A DNA stretch of 64,000 nucleotides from Gambelia wislizenii (lineage: Eukaryota; Chordata; Lepidosauria; Squamata; Crotaphytidae). Where the stretch lies: contig JAUMIR010000003.1 of the NCBI GenBank assembly GCA_030847615.1, forward strand, positions 70,256,001 through 70,320,000, given 5' to 3'. Both the position numbers and the translations under genes were made by a program. Under the pieces are notes generated by a model. The model ran no database searches, was not told where the DNA came from, and saw nothing but the letters and a program-made list of their open reading frames with translations. Positions 13,801-25,831 of this stretch are shown one piece after another (position 1 is the first letter of the stretch; every line of letters begins with the position of its first letter).

Positions 13801-15596
13801 ATTTTGAAAACAGTGGTTAGTGTTGCATGTTATTACAATATGAGAGAGATATTAGGAAATAAAATCTCTTTTATTATAGTATAGAACAGAGTGGGTATTT
13901 GTAATATCTTATAGAAACTTTGTTGACATTGTTATTTGCTATTCTAGTTCTTTTAAAATCCTCAGTAAACAAGTTCACAAAAGATTGTATTCCTGAACAC
14001 CACTTCAGTACTTTGATGTTAGCCCCTTTTAAAACTTCAAATTACATAGCAGTGGACTTTGTTGGCTGGATGTCTTTGTTGTATCTGAACTTTTCCATAA
14101 ACACCATTGCTGGCTTTGGGTCAGACATGGAATGCAGGTGCCCTTTCACTGCTCCTGCTCCTCAGGAAGTCCAGTCAATTAGTTTGAGGCAAAGCCACAG
14201 ATCTTTTTTCTTTTTTCTTTTCATCCTGGGAAATCATAGCCAAACACTGAACCACTCTGCCAAGTAATTTAAACCCAATACAGTGAATGTGCTAGGGCTA
14301 TAAACTTCATGTATGTATACAGAATTTTAAACTGTGCAAGCATTTGTTCGTGTATGCTTTAAATGTGAACTAGGAAATACACAGGCCTGCTGTTTGGTTC
14401 TTTTCAGTAACTTCAGGATGTTATTATGCGAGAATGTTCTCAGTTCATTTTCAAAAATTATTTCATGCAGTTAAGTTTTTCTGATTTTTCAGTCTGCTTA
14501 AGCTTTATGATTTGTTGCTATTTCTTGTTAAAACAAGTTTGAGTTGTTCCACAAGATCCATACAACCTGATTGTTTGCCTGTTTATTTAGAAACGAGTCC
14601 CACTGAGTTCTTGTGACTTTCTCCCTAATAAGTGTGCTTAGGATTGCAAACTAAAATTGGCATGCTACTCACCAGCCCAAATTTCTTTTAAGTTTTATGA
14701 AATCCTAGTTCAATAGAATGGCACTTCTCCTAATGCTGCTTTATAGATTGCTATAACTGAGCCATTTCCCACTATTTAATGTTTATACCCTCGGTGCACC
14801 ACATTCCTGCCCATAAAACAAACTAGAGCTTGGGCAATGAAGTCTTTGTTTTATATTTTTAGGCTGCTGTAATGTAAGCAGAATCATGACTTTATGGTTA
14901 TATACTATTATTTACATAGCAATATACAATGTAAAATGAAGTGTTCTGCAAATAATAAGGAAAATTATAATGCGGTAAATCCAGAACCAACTCTTACTAA
15001 ACAATTACTGGTGGAAGAAATGTTAATTTTAAATATATTGCTTGCAATATTTAAATATTCTAGGTAGAAAATCATTTACACTTCATAGATGTTTTTGAAC
15101 ACAAAATAGAACTCTTCTACTGATTCAGATTATGCAGTGCTTGAAACACCTCCCATACAAAAAACAACAGAGTCTTTGTGCCATTATAAACTTTGCAGTG
15201 ACCAGGAATAGTGTCTTGATACCTCTGAAGTATGGTAAAGCAATCTCATTGAACATCAGGTGGCATCTGTTTATGTAAACAAACTTTGCAGATGCTTTTC
15301 CATCATTTGTTGCAGAGTGAACTTTTGACATTCTTAAATGGTTACAGCTGTGCTTAGCTATTTTACTAAATCTCCTTGTTGAAGATTAAAATGCTAAATT
15401 TTACTGCACAAAAAACATGAGAATAGCTTAAAGAAAATAAATCTATAATTAGACGAAAAGCAAAGAAACACTATCTTTGGTCTTCTGGTCTTTCATCTTA
15501 TCATTGTGTGATTTAAATTGCACATTTCTGAAATATATTATAGATGCCCTTTGTGATGAGCATACTTGTCACTTGCATCCTTAATTTTGTTTGCAG

Positions 15597-15776
15597 TAAG
15601 ACCAAACTTTGAAGATTCTGGAACTGTATCAGCAGGAAGGAAGCATGAATTTATACGCTCTGAGAGCGAGAACTGGCGCATCTTCAGAGAAGAGCAAAAT
15701 GGTGAAGAGGAAGATGGAGGATGGCGACTTGCTGGTTCACGAAGGGATGGTGAGAGGTGGCGTCCTCATAGTCCAG
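15597..15776 (+). CDS. GIGYF2: GIGYF2 exon A (RPNFE...RPHSP)
   Basis: Partial exon chain start. It encodes residues 1-59 plus the first base of Asp60. The conserved stretch GRKHEFIRSESENWRIFREE is followed by ENGGW-like acidic and tryptophan residues and ends WRPHSP. Acceptor TTTGCAG at 15591-15596, donor CCAG|GTGAGA. The exon opens with TA, completing a codon begun in an exon outside the window. A second AG four bases on (TAAG) makes the exact acceptor slightly uncertain. Human has Gly before RPNFE, and this junction determines whether that residue is kept. Confidence 0.93.
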
Positions 15777-16669
15777 GTGAGAAGAAATATAGAAAGGAGA
15801 ACTGGAAACTAGTAGAAATTGAACAATTCCAGGAGTGAAAACTTCTTGTCAGAAAGAAACTGTAAGGATATTCTGTGTTGGCAATCATCCCCCTTATTTT
15901 TTTAAAGGAAATGTTCATCTTAATCCATTTTTTCTAGAATTACTAAAGAATAAGATAGCTCTTCTTACCTCCTCTGATTCTTTTTCCATGAAATGTTCTT
16001 CAATCTTATTTCTTTTCTGAATCGCCCTAGATCTTGAGGCTGAAGTATTATAAGTTGCTTACTCCTACTTGGATAGAAGTGGAAAGAAATGTTTGTCATA
16101 GAGAATGCTGCATTGTGTGTCTTCCTGACGTCAGACATAACAGATAAATGCACAATAAAGCAGCAGTGTGTCTTAAGTTGTACAGTATTAAAACAGCTGA
16201 ACCAGCACCTCATGATGATCAGATGTGAGGGTTTTACTTAGGACATGAGTAATTGCAATCCCTTTATAGCATTAACTTGTTTAGCATAACGAAGAACTAA
16301 AAAATCACTGTCTGTATAACAGGAAAGTCCTGAGGCAAAACTATTGTTGGCTACTTTCTGCTATTTGAGAAGCAGCAGAAATAAATATTTATCACAGATA
16401 ATGCTGCATTATGTCAGATGCTAAAAACATTCTTTCAGTTTCTCTTTAATTTGTAGATAACTATTTTAGGTATCTTACTAATTATGGAACTTAAATTTGT
16501 TGTATTTTGAACATGTTTTTTAAAATAGTTTGAGGTAGAATCAGTAGTTGGGGTTGTTGGCTCTAGAGATTTGTGAGACCAGCAAATGAGACTCATTTTC
16601 CAAGAGCTAAATTCCTTGTAAACAGTGATTAGGTACAATGTTTAAGCCCATTCTTCAGTTCTATGTTTC

Positions 16670-16890
16670 CCCACGTGTGTGCCTGCCTGTATGTGCCTTC
16701 AAGTCACCTGTTGACTTACGTCAACCCCATGAATTTCAGAGTTTTCTTAAGCAAGGAATAATCAGAGGTGGTTTTGGCAGCTCCTTCCTCTGAAATATAG
16801 CTTACAGCACCTGGTATTTGTTGATAGTCTCCCATCTAAGTACTAACCAGGGCTGACCCTGCTTAGCTTCCAAAATCAGATGAGAGGGGG
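16670..16890 (-). mobile_element. 5S rRNA-derived SINE
   Basis: On the - strand, 16887-16801 reads as a diverged 5S rRNA: 'ggaagctaagcagggt', 'ctggttagtactt', 'gatgggagac' and 'ggtgctgt' in 5S order, including the internal promoter boxes. It is followed by a non-5S body containing 'aggtggttttggcag' (as read on +) and a tail with 'gacttgaaggcac'-like sequence. That is the layout of squamate 5S-headed SINEs. Substitutions and a missing 5' start rule out a functional 5S gene. Confidence 0.8.
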
Positions 16891-16939
16891 ACCTTTAGGG
16901 TATTTGCCCCCCTCAAGTACCATAACTGGGATCTTTCCA

Positions 16940-17105
16940 GCCCTGTTTGCGTGCTTTATTACTTAAATTTTTATCCTGCCTTTCCTCCTATGAGCTCAAG
17001 GTCATGTGCATGGCTCTCTTTCTCTACTCTTCTCACAACAACTGTGAATTTCATGGCTCAGTGGACACTTGAACCTGAATCTCCCTAATTACTACACTAC
17101 CCTGA
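16940..17105 (-). repeat. degraded SINE-like repeat
   Basis: Contains 'tttttatcctgcctttcctcc', 'ctcacaacaact', 'catggctcagtgg', 'cacttgaacctgaatctcc' and 'actacactaccctg' in the order of a tRNA-headed squamate SINE read backwards. Diverged; boundaries are approximate. Confidence 0.5.
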
Positions 17106-17221
17106 CTAGTAGGAGGTGTTAGAAATGAGAAACCAAAGGCCGTTCATATATTATAAAACTCCGTCAGCTCCTGCCTCCAGCAGTATGGCAAATTGTCAGG
17201 GAAGATGGGAGTCGTAGCTAA

Positions 17222-17410
17222 GTTAGGGCTATGGCTCCATGGCAGAGCAAATGCTTTGTTTGCAGAAAGTCCCAGATTCAACCTCTGGCTTCTCCAGATA
17301 GAATAGGAAAAATCCCTGCCTGCAACCTTAGAGAGTGACTGTCAGTTAGTGTGAACAGTACTGGGCTGATAGGATGGCCTGACTTGATATTAGGCCACTT
17401 CTTACATTGT
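17222..17410 (+). mobile_element. tRNA-headed SINE
   Basis: An A-box-like 'tggcagagcaaatgc' and a B-box-like 'agattcaacctctgg' lie about 40 bases apart, the spacing of a tRNA-derived pol III promoter. They are followed by the non-tRNA body with 'tgcctgcaacctt', 'gagagtgactgtcagttagtgt', 'cagtactgggctgatagg' and 'ttaggccacttct'. This is a common squamate SINE type. It is not a tRNA gene, since no cloverleaf closes. Confidence 0.65.
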
Positions 17411-18822
17411 AGCCTTCTAGAGGGCCACATGTTGTCCTATAATGGTGGAATATTTCCCTTACTTTGGAAGAGGAAGATCCATTAGCTTGAATTTTAAAAC
17501 TCATAGACACAAGCTAAATCCAGCTTTTCTAGATAAATGAACAGCTATACTTTTGCTGTCTGTCCTGTTAGGTTGCACTACTACGATTGTATAGGCATGT
17601 GATAGTATGGTGTCATTTACTCTGTGTATGTAATGCTAATATATAGCTCATTAGGCTATGGAAAATTCTTTATAAGATATAATAGAAAGGAAATAGATTT
17701 CAAGAAATAAGAAAAAGTTACTGCAAGTACAGTTTTTTTGATACTATAGGTAGAAAATACATGAGCCATTTAGCACTATAAAACATACACCACTGAGTGC
17801 CACTGATGTCTTGATCAGCAGAGTACAGGTCCTTTGCTTTTTCATAAAACTGTTTTTTGTGTGTGTTGAATAAAGATTTTGTGTATTACATTCTGTACTC
17901 AGTGAGTGAGAGGTTTACTACTATATAACTGCACTTGTATTCCAACAGCTACTTCTGATGACAAGTTGCAGACAATATTTGGTAGAACACAATAAGCAAA
18001 GTTAGTAGCTTATGCTGAAACACATTTGAAGTTGGCTACATTCTAAACTTGAGAATTGCATATCTTATCCCACCTGGAAACTGCATCCCACCTAGATCAT
18101 AAGCAAATGCATCAGCATTAACATTAACCACATGTCACCCTCACTCTGCCTTATTTGCGTGCAGGCTTATTTGGCAGTTGCAAGTCATTAAAAGCAAAGT
18201 GCAGAAATAAGTTGTTCAACTATAAATCCATTCACAGAATTACTGTGCTAGGAGGCTACTTCACCATATTCACAGGCAAAGTAAGGATGGATTCAGTAAA
18301 TTAAATTAGTAACCACAAATAACAGGCTACACTTCATCCTCCAGGGAAAAAAAAAGATTGCTACTTAGCTGATAGAAGGAAATAGCAAGCCACTTGAGGT
18401 GGACTGGGGACTGAGGAAGTTGTGCAACAGCCTGGTAGAATGGTCTCACTATCAGAGACTGCCCCCTGTGGCTGATCATGTTATGGCATTAGTAGTTGTA
18501 TGCAGTATTAAAACTGCTGTGGCTTAAACTCAGATTTTTTTTTTAAATGGTCTAGTTACTTGAGGTTGTAACAGACAATTCTCTACATTAATAACATGTC
18601 TGCAGAAGAGAATGGACACATTCTCCATATTCTGGGAAGAACAGTTATGATAAAATTTTATAAAATGCCTGTTTCAAGGTGGACCGCAGGCTAGTGGCAT
18701 TCTGAAGTTCTGTCACTTTGTCCTCTCTTTTCCCTATCCTCTTTTTCTCTGTTCCTTTCTCCTTCCAAACAAGTTCTTGTCCTATGGAACTGTTTTGTAA
18801 AGTAACTTTCCCGCCCCCTTAG

Positions 18823-19040
18823 ACGGCCCTCGTTCTGCAGGCTGGAGAGAACACATGGAGCGACGGCGAAGGTTTGAATTTGATTTCCGAGATCGGGATG
18901 ATGAACGGGGTTACCGAAGAGTACGATGTGGCAGTGGCAGTATGGATGACGATAGGGATAGCCTTCCTGAGTGGTGCTTAGAAGATGCTGAAGAAGAGAT
19001 GGGGACTTTTGACTCCTCTGGAGCATTCCTGTCCTTAAAA
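18823..19040 (+). CDS. GIGYF2: GIGYF2 exon B (DDX6-binding-like segment)
   Basis: Encodes residues 60-132. Acceptor CCTTAG|ACGG, donor AAA|GTGAGA. The first part is rich in Arg and Asp (ERRRRFEFDFRDRDDERGYR). The second part holds LPEWCLEDAEEEMGTFDSSG at 107-126, which matches the conserved segment that binds the DEAD-box helicase DDX6/Me31B in GIGYF proteins, including its Trp and Phe anchors. That assignment comes from family knowledge; binding is inferred. The segment is nearly identical to human, which suggests strong constraint. Confidence 0.97.
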
Positions 19041-19132
19041 GTGAGAAACTCTCTGTGGACTTGATATAATGTGACCTACATTATTTATAATTAAAAGTAC
19101 AAAGTTTGATGTGTATATTGTTTTCTTCTTAG

Positions 19133-19295
19133 AAGGTTCGAAAGGAGCCAATTCCTGAGGAACAAGAAATGGATTTCCGCCCAGTTGAAGAAGGGGAAGA
19201 CCGATCTGATTCTGAAGGAAGTCACAGTGAAGAAGCCAAAGAACTGGATAAGACCCCTGGGAGGGAAGGGGTTAAGACTAACCAAACAGCTTCAG
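19133..19295 (+). CDS. GIGYF2: GIGYF2 exon C (acidic linker)
   Basis: Encodes residues 133-186 plus one base. Acceptor CTTAG|AAGG, donor TCAG|GTAAGA. It begins with the conserved stretch EPIPEEQEMDFRPVEEGE and then becomes a Ser/Glu-rich, probably disordered linker (SDSEGSHSEEAKE) with many casein-kinase-2-like sites. The intron before it is only 92 bases and the one after it 82 bases, so exons B, C and D are tightly clustered. Confidence 0.97.
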
Positions 19296-19377
19296 GTAAG
19301 AAGGCTTTTTCAGGCTTACTCCTTATGTATGGCTTACATCTCCCAAATCATTTAAGTAAAATTATCAATCCTTTCAG

Positions 19378-19575
19378 AAGTAACAGAAGAAACAGTGAAA
19401 GAATCTTCACCAGCCACCAGGTCAGGTACTCCACCAAAATCCCTGTCACAAGAGCCTTTACCAATAAGCTTGCATGAAAAACGGGAAGACTGTGTTCCAG
19501 AAGTAATAGAGAAAAAAGAATATAAAGAGAAGCCAACAGAGGAAATCCCACCAGCCAAAGTGCCCAGTAGAGAAG
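19378..19575 (+). CDS. GIGYF2: GIGYF2 exon D (variable linker)
   Basis: Encodes residues 188-252 plus split codons at both ends. Acceptor TTTCAG|AAGT, donor GAAG|GTAATC. It is low-complexity and rich in Glu, Pro, Lys and Ser, poorly conserved against human except at its edges: RSGTP in the middle and AKVPSRE at the end, which human shares. The frame is intact and the phase is 1-1, so skipping this exon would keep the reading frame. Confidence 0.93.
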
Positions 19576-20291
19576 GTAATCAAAACATTGTGGGAGGTGT
19601 TTGAAGTTTAACATACTTTTGGAAGATATATATCCAAATGCTTATAGGACTGTTGACAGCACAGGATAAGTGGGACCAACTGAGGGTTGGTCTGTGAACA
19701 TCTTTAAGCAATATTGAAAATCTGGTAGCATGTTAGCTTGAACAATTTATTCAAGTATTAATACAAGTTTGGTATAAAGCAGTACTTGGCTTCTGGTATG
19801 ACCTATTTAGCCCCCTTCTAATGTATATATGTTCATACTTGATGGATGATGAGAAGAAGACAAACCCTTTAGTAACAAGTAGGTGATGAAACAGAATGGT
19901 CTCAGGGAATGACCCCTCTCCTCTAAAAGCTCAGAGAAGCTAAAACATTTCTTATGTAAGGGTATATGTATGTGGTGGGCCAACTAGTAATTATATATGA
20001 CTTCAGGACTGCCAGTTTTATTTTGTTAGTGTAAAATATTTCCATTTGTAGCTCTTAATTTTGCAAATTAAGGGATCTGGTGCAATACTGAAGTAATTTT
20101 ATGCATGCAGTCTAGAAAACATTAGATGCAGGAAAATCGAAGGAGGTCCCCCCCCCCCAACTTCTTGTTGAGATATATAAGATGCATATTCTAGGGGGAA
20201 AGAAATTCAGATGCTAACAAAGTTAAAATTAAGAGTTTCTGAGTCTAAGGGAATAAAAGGGCATTTCATATCATTTTTTTCTCCCCATTAG
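19576..20291. other. GIGYF2 intron, no recognised element
   Basis: A 716-base intron with a short C-run near 20149. No repeat family, coding exon or RNA gene is recognised. Confidence 0.6.
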
Positions 20292-20482
20292 AGCCAACTT
20301 CTGTTGTCCAGCCTTTATCACAGATTCCTCCAGAAGCAGTCTCTCCTGTTCATCTTCCTCCTTCAGAGACTAATCCAAATTCTGCCTTAAGACCAGTTCA
20401 GACATTGGTCACAGCTGCTCCAGGCATGGGGAATATTCCTACTGATCCTGATGATGAAGAGGGCCTTAAACATTTAGAACAG
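20292..20482 (+). CDS. GIGYF2: GIGYF2 exon E (Pro/Ser-rich linker to DDEEGLKHLEQ)
   Basis: Encodes residues 254-316, preceded by a split Glu codon. Acceptor CATTAG|AGCC, donor ACAG|GTAGAG. The body is Pro/Ser/Thr-rich and diverged from human. The end, DPDDEEGLKHLEQ, is conserved and begins the helix that leads into the GYF domain. The phase closes at 0. The next intron is 5.3 kb and full of repeats. Confidence 0.96.
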
Positions 20483-20576
20483 GTAGAGTGTTTCTGTGAA
20501 TTACTAGATTTGTTTTTCATTTGTAATTTTGCTAGTTGCATTTTCCTAAAGACTTGAAGAAAATGCCACTTGTTTC

Positions 20577-20880
20577 TTTGAAGCCCCAGGGCCTGCTTAA
20601 GAAGGCCGGGGAAGGCAGCGGGAGGGAGGGAGGCTTCCCTGCCTCCCCGTGGTCTTCCTGAGCGGACTCCGGGGCTTTGAAGCCCCGGAGCCCGCCTAGG
20701 AAGGCTGGGGAAGGCAGCGGGAGGGAGGGAGGGAGGCTGCCCTCCCCCCCGGCCTTCATGAAGGCCGTAGCCGCCTCTGGAAGGCCGGAGAAGGCGCAGG
20801 CAGGTGGTTGCCCTGCCTCTCACCAGCCTTCCCGAAGGGGCTCGGGGCTAAATCGCAAATAATCAAGACCGCGAGTGTGA
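20577..20880. repeat. GC-rich block with ~96-base duplication
   Basis: A sharp switch from AT-rich intron to very GC-rich sequence, only about 95 bases after exon E. The phrase 'tttgaagccccrgrgcc' followed by 'ggaaggcagcgggaggg' occurs at 20577 and again at 20673. The right edge, 'gtgtgaaagccgcgaata' and 'ggaggggcaactgta', resembles the terminus of a small DNA transposon, so this may be a GC-rich non-autonomous element. Open frames here are compositional artefacts. Confidence 0.5.
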
Positions 20881-21261
20881 AAGCCGCGAATATGGAGGGG
20901 CAACTGTACAAGTTTTTTGAAACAACCAGATCATCCAGATATGTACATTCAAAAATATTTTCAACAAAATTTATCTCATACTTTACCTTTTACTCCAGGT
21001 TCTGATGCATACATGATGAGCTTGTGCTTCTGACTTGAAACTAATACTTTAAAACATTTGTATTTCACTGTTTCCTTTAAAAGTTCAAGCAATGGTAGCA
21101 ATACATTTAAAACAAAAACAAAATTACAAAAAGCAACAGAATATAAAAGCAGCCATTAAAACAGTTATAAAAACTTGTGAGAGTAAAACAGTGCAATGTA
21201 CTCACTTTACACCATTTTTGCCCCAAAGCCCTCCTGAACAAAAAGATGTTATCCAGTTGAG

Positions 21262-24060
21262 GCTGTTTGTTTGTTTGTTTATATCCAACCCTTTTGCCAG
21301 TTTGGGGCTCAAGGCAGCTTACAACACTTAAAATAATCATAGCTAAAAATCTACCTCATACCAAAGTTTAAAAATGTAATTAAACTATCAATAACATTAA
21401 GATCAGTTGTTCAAATTTGCCTTTAAAAACCAAGAATTTGACAGGAAGGTAGCCTTTACATAACAGTAAAGAATTTAATGACATCTGATCGTAGGGAGCC
21501 ATAGGGAGAAAGGCGGGATATAAATAAATAAATAATCCTACACTGTGTGTCAAACTATTTCTTGCTTTGAAACACAACCCTTTAAACAAGATACCACCAG
21601 TCTTGAGTCTGGGACTCAAGGCTGCTTACAAAGGTTAAAACAGACAGTGCTAAAACATTTGTCATAGAAAGTTAAAAATATAATTAAATATCAATAAAAT
21701 TAAAGGCATGTATAATTAAAAAGAACAAAGATGCCTTGAGTTCCATTGTTGGAAGGAAGGCGGGATAGTGATGCTGCTGATGCTGATGATATAAACAACA
21801 CAGCACATGGAAATGCTGTCCCCCTGAACAGTCAGCCCTCAAAGACCTACTAAAACAAAAAGTTATTTGCTTGCCTATGAAAGGATAGCAAGTCTAAACT
21901 CTGTTGGAAAGTAGTTCTGGAACCTGGGAGCAGCCACTGAGAAGGTATTTTCCAGTGTTCCCACCAGAAGTACCTGTAAAGGGTGGTGGAACAGAGAGAA
22001 GCATGTCCCCAGAAGATCTCAAGCCAAGTACAAGGTAACACAGGAAGATAAGGTCCTTCAGATAATCTGGACCTGAGCTGTATAGGGTTTTGTGCATCAT
22101 AACCAGCACTTTGAACTGTGTCCAGAAACAGAGAGACAGCCAGTGAAGCTATTTCATCAAGGGATTTTGCACTAACAATCTGGCTACAGCTGTTTGGATG
22201 ACCTGAACTTTCTGAACATTCTTCAAAGGCAGCCTCATGTAGAGGGTGTTACAGAAATCCAAATGGGATGTACCATATATAATCGCGTATAAGTCAACCA
22301 TATGTATAAGTCGAGGGCAGGTTTGGGGGCCAAAATTATGGATTTTGCTGTGACCTGTGGATAAGTTGAGGGTAAAATTTAGGGGCATGTAACATAAATC
22401 TTTTCCTCTCCTTTTTTTTTTAATGCATATTGGTAACATATTTAGGAAAAGCTAAAGAGAAGGAGAGGACCCTTTTATTTGAGGGGTTACAATTGGGGGC
22501 ATGTAAATTGCACTGCTGATCTTCTGCATCTATACAAATATACAGTAAAGTAGATAGGGAAAAGAATACATATGAGGAACAGGAATGAGAATGTGGCCTG
22601 GGAAAAATGGGTGGTGGTGGTTGGGAGAACAACAAGGAAACCAACCTGCCTATATTAGGGACTCAGCACAAAGGCAGTTGACAAGAGGTAGAAGCAAGAA
22701 GCCCCTCTTGGCATGGCGGGAAAAGGAAGCAGCACTCCTACCACACTGTCTCTCCCTTACCCAAACCAGATAAAGAAACGCAGTCCTCCCTCCTTCCCCA
22801 CCTTCTTTTTTGGCCTGAGCAACATTCAGCAACAACATGGGGGAATTTTGAAGAATGTGTTACACCTGCCATTTTGGGTGCTTGAAGTGCAGCGGAATGG
22901 CAGTGGCCATTTTTAATAAGGGCTTACTGTATTAAGCCTGAACTCACGAGTCTTGCAGAGAGACTGCCAAGCCTCATGAGGCTTATACAGGAAGCACCTA
23001 TTAAAAATGGCTGCTGCCAGTCTATTCCACCTCAAGTGTCCAAAGTGTAAGGGAGCACAGCACTCATCCAGCTGGCATTGTTGTCAGCTGTTTCCAGCAG
23101 TGACCTGGGTAAGTCGACCCAGGTTTTTTGGGTTGATTTTTTGTCAATTTTTAAAAAACTATACATGAGTATATACAGTAACTAAGACATGTACTACCAT
23201 GGCCAGATTTGACATCTCAAGGAATGGGCACAGCTGAAGCACAAGATTTAACTCAGCCACTGCCAAAACCTGGGCTTCTAGGCTCAGGGTTGACTCCAGG
23301 AGTACACCCAAGCTGCAGACTTGCATTTTCAGGAGGAACATAACCCCAACCAGCACAGGCTGAACCCTTGTTCCTTGATCTGCCTTTCAGCTCACCAGGA
23401 ACACCTCTATCTTGTCTGGATTACATTTCAATTTGTTTGCCCTCATTCTGTCCATTACTGAAGACAGTCACCAGTTTAGAACCAAGGCAGTTTAGTTGTA
23501 TGAAGGTGGAAAGGTTTAGTAGAGTTGGGTGTCATTTGTTTACTAATGGCACCAGACTCCAAAATTCTGGAGTACCTCTCCCAATAGTTTCATGTATTTG
23601 TTAAATAGCGCGGGAAATGAAGCAGAACCGTGAGGAACCCTACAGAGAGTCAAACAGGGATGCCACAGCACCACTTCTGGGTTTGCTTCTCCAGGAACAG
23701 AGTGACTATAAAACAGTGTTTCCAAGTCCTGTCCCCGTAAAGGTGCAGAAGGATACCATGGTCGATGGCATTGAAAGTTCCCAAGAGAACATCCAACAGA
23801 ACCAATAGGGACAAACTCTCCCTGCCCAGTTCCCAGCATAGCTGTGTCTGTCCAATAGCCAGGCCTAAAAACCAGAGCAAAATGGAAGAAGATAATCCAT
23901 AACTGTCTCCCTTAGGCATGATGGAACTCTGTCTTGTTTTAGCGAGACATTGACTTCTCCCTCTGTTCACTCAGCCAGTCCCCCTCTGGTTTTTCTAAAA
24001 AGTCAGGAAGGTCAATGGTCTAATACACATTTGATGGCCCTCACTTCTCCATGAATCCTG
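21262..24060 (-). mobile_element. L2-like LINE, degraded, split by a MITE
   Basis: Read on the - strand this is a decayed non-LTR retrotransposon. The RT region lies at about 24000-23370, with a recognisable AIDHGILLHL block (normally FDTIDHGILL) and, downstream, NKYMKLLGEVLQNFGV, the LFNIYMKPLGE region of L2-type reverse transcriptases. Several frameshifts and stops break it. The 3' part at about 23340-23180 and 22270-21600 follows the known L2 3' order. The 3' end, 'ggggctcaaggcagcttacaa', occurs twice in slightly different form (21305 and 21620), so this area has been rearranged. No intact protein is made. Confidence 0.7.
22273..23178. mobile_element. TIR element inserted in the L2-like LINE, TA target
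   Basis: A 906-base insertion that interrupts the LINE between 'gggatg' and 'actaag'. It is flanked by TA on both sides (22271-22272 and 23179-23180). The left end runs 'ccatatata' then 'gcgtataagtc'; the right end inverted runs 'ctgtatatactcatgtat', a matching terminal inverted repeat. TA duplication suggests Tc1/mariner-type mobilisation. There is no transposase, so it is non-autonomous. Its interior has no recognised gene. Confidence 0.7.
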
Positions 24061-25831
24061 ATCATATCTTTGTGCATTATTTAGTTATTCAATCACTAAA
24101 TTTAGATGTGGTACCAAACCATACTTTCCACTGTTGATTATTTAGATTTAGATTATTTAGATTTCCACTGTTGATTATTATCCCAGTATTCAAGCAAGTT
24201 CTGGTTTAGCTTGCTGAGTAATGCCTCAGCATCAGACAGATTTTTTATTTGTCTCATTTGACTCCCACCAGTAATGCTAGTCACCATATCAAAATGCTTT
24301 GCAAAACTGCATATGTTGCCACATTTTCACAGGTCAGGAAGAATCATGGTGATGATAATGATGATGTGTGCTAAGAGACTCCAGCAGATCAAGAGTTTTT
24401 TTTTTTATCAAGCTGTAATGAACAGAGGTAGATAAAAAAAATTAGCAAGAATAAAGAAGGCAGACAGGTAAATACCTTCAGTGCACATTTGGGAGAAACA
24501 TGAGAGAGGGTATTTTCAGTAATTACTTCTAGACTTTGGAACGTCCTGCTAAGAGGGGCCAAGCCATTTATTTGTTTTTTATTTGGCAGCTAATAACACA
24601 TTCAAAACAGTACAAATTAAAAACAACACAAAAGCCTTAATAGAGGTATAAGTACTATATAAGACTTAACAAAACAATTAATTTATAATGTTAAAACAGA
24701 CATTAAAAATACTAAAATTCATTAAAAGTCTATATACAGTCTTTAAAAACCTTAAAAGCTAGCTCCATCTCTGTTGTCTCTATACCAGCCAGGAGGAGAA
24801 AACATTTTTATTCAGACAGGATGTTAGCTTTTCATCTGTTTGTAATGTCGGTTTTCATTGATAGGTGCAGATTTTTTTTTAATTGATGAGTTTTTAACTG
24901 ATTTGCTTCTATGATTTAATTATAATACAGCATTATATTTTACCTTATATTTTAGCATACTTAGCTATCTTGAGCACTTGTTGTACTGTAAAGGTAAGAT
25001 ACAAACTCAATAAAAGAATAAATAAATAGGTGTCATAACCCAATTGCTCTAAGATAGAATCATAACTATCTGCTGTGATGGATATCAAATTACTCTGCAG
25101 CAACACAGGCAATGTGCTTATACACTGGTTCTCTACCTTGGGTACAACATCTGTGTTAGCTTTATTATATGATGATTTGTCATTATATCTTCCTGATCTG
25201 AGTTATTCATATACCGCATGAACTTAGTCTTAAACTTTATTGCAACAACTTGAGTACTGTATTTATATAGCCCCATGACAATCCTTTATACAGGAAGCTC
25301 CAACAGGTTAGGGACTGCAGAAGTGTCAGAAACTGTAATTGTTCAAAAAGCAGAACCCATGTAGAGAACATGAGGGAATTACAGTGGTTTGCGTGGGGCT
25401 GCCTGCACACACCCACGGGTGCCTGTGCCCACCCAGTTCTTGCAGAGTCTCTCAGTCAACTTGGTGACTCCACCCCCAGCTCGCTTTGCAAGCAGTGTGT
25501 GCATGTAGTCAGTCCCAGGCAAGCTTCCATAGGCAAGAACTGTCAATAGAGTGGATTCCTCATTGAATGAATGGAACTTGTCCTTAATTTCTAAGCGTTG
25601 AAAAATTAAGTCATCAGATAATGAGCCATTGAAGGACAGGGCTTCATGTAAACGTATTTTAAAATGTATTAATAAAGGTTTCTTTTCTTGTTATCTTTGA
25701 ACTCACTAGCTGTGAAGGTATTGTGCAAAAGGCACGCCAGTGAATTTAGTTAGCCCTTATCCCAATGACTGTTTAATTTGTCAGTAGTGCCAGAAATAAT
25801 TCTTAAGGTAACCACCTTTTTCTTCCTGCAG
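24061..25831. other. GIGYF2 intron, mixed degraded repeats
   Basis: Holds a local duplication of 'ttccactgttgattatt' near 24130-24180. A piece at about 24560-24800 looks like another LINE 3' end in reverse. The remainder is unremarkable AT-rich sequence. No coding exon is seen before the acceptor at 25831. Confidence 0.5.

Larger units (their letters stand above)
5872..15596. other. GIGYF2 intron upstream of KCNJ13 coding sequence
   Basis: About 9.7 kb of AT-rich sequence with no coding exon I can support on either strand. It should contain the KCNJ13 non-coding first exon and promoter, but no CpG island or clear core promoter is visible to place them. Recognisable pieces are a possible MIR/L2-like tail near 7215-7345 and a dispersed repeat at 10680-10890. 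A short repeat piece containing 'agtcccactgagtt', found elsewhere in reptile DNA, lies near 14590. Confidence 0.6.
15777..18822. other. GIGYF2 intron with SINE remnants
   Basis: A 3.0 kb intron. It holds a 5S-derived SINE (16670-16890), a degraded SINE-like piece (about 16940-17105) and a tRNA-headed SINE (17222-17410), all described separately. No conserved coding sequence is seen in the rest. Confidence 0.7.

Noticed and set aside
16801..16887. 5S rRNA gene
   Set aside because: Diverged, lacks the 5' start, and is followed by a SINE body; a retroposed SINE head.
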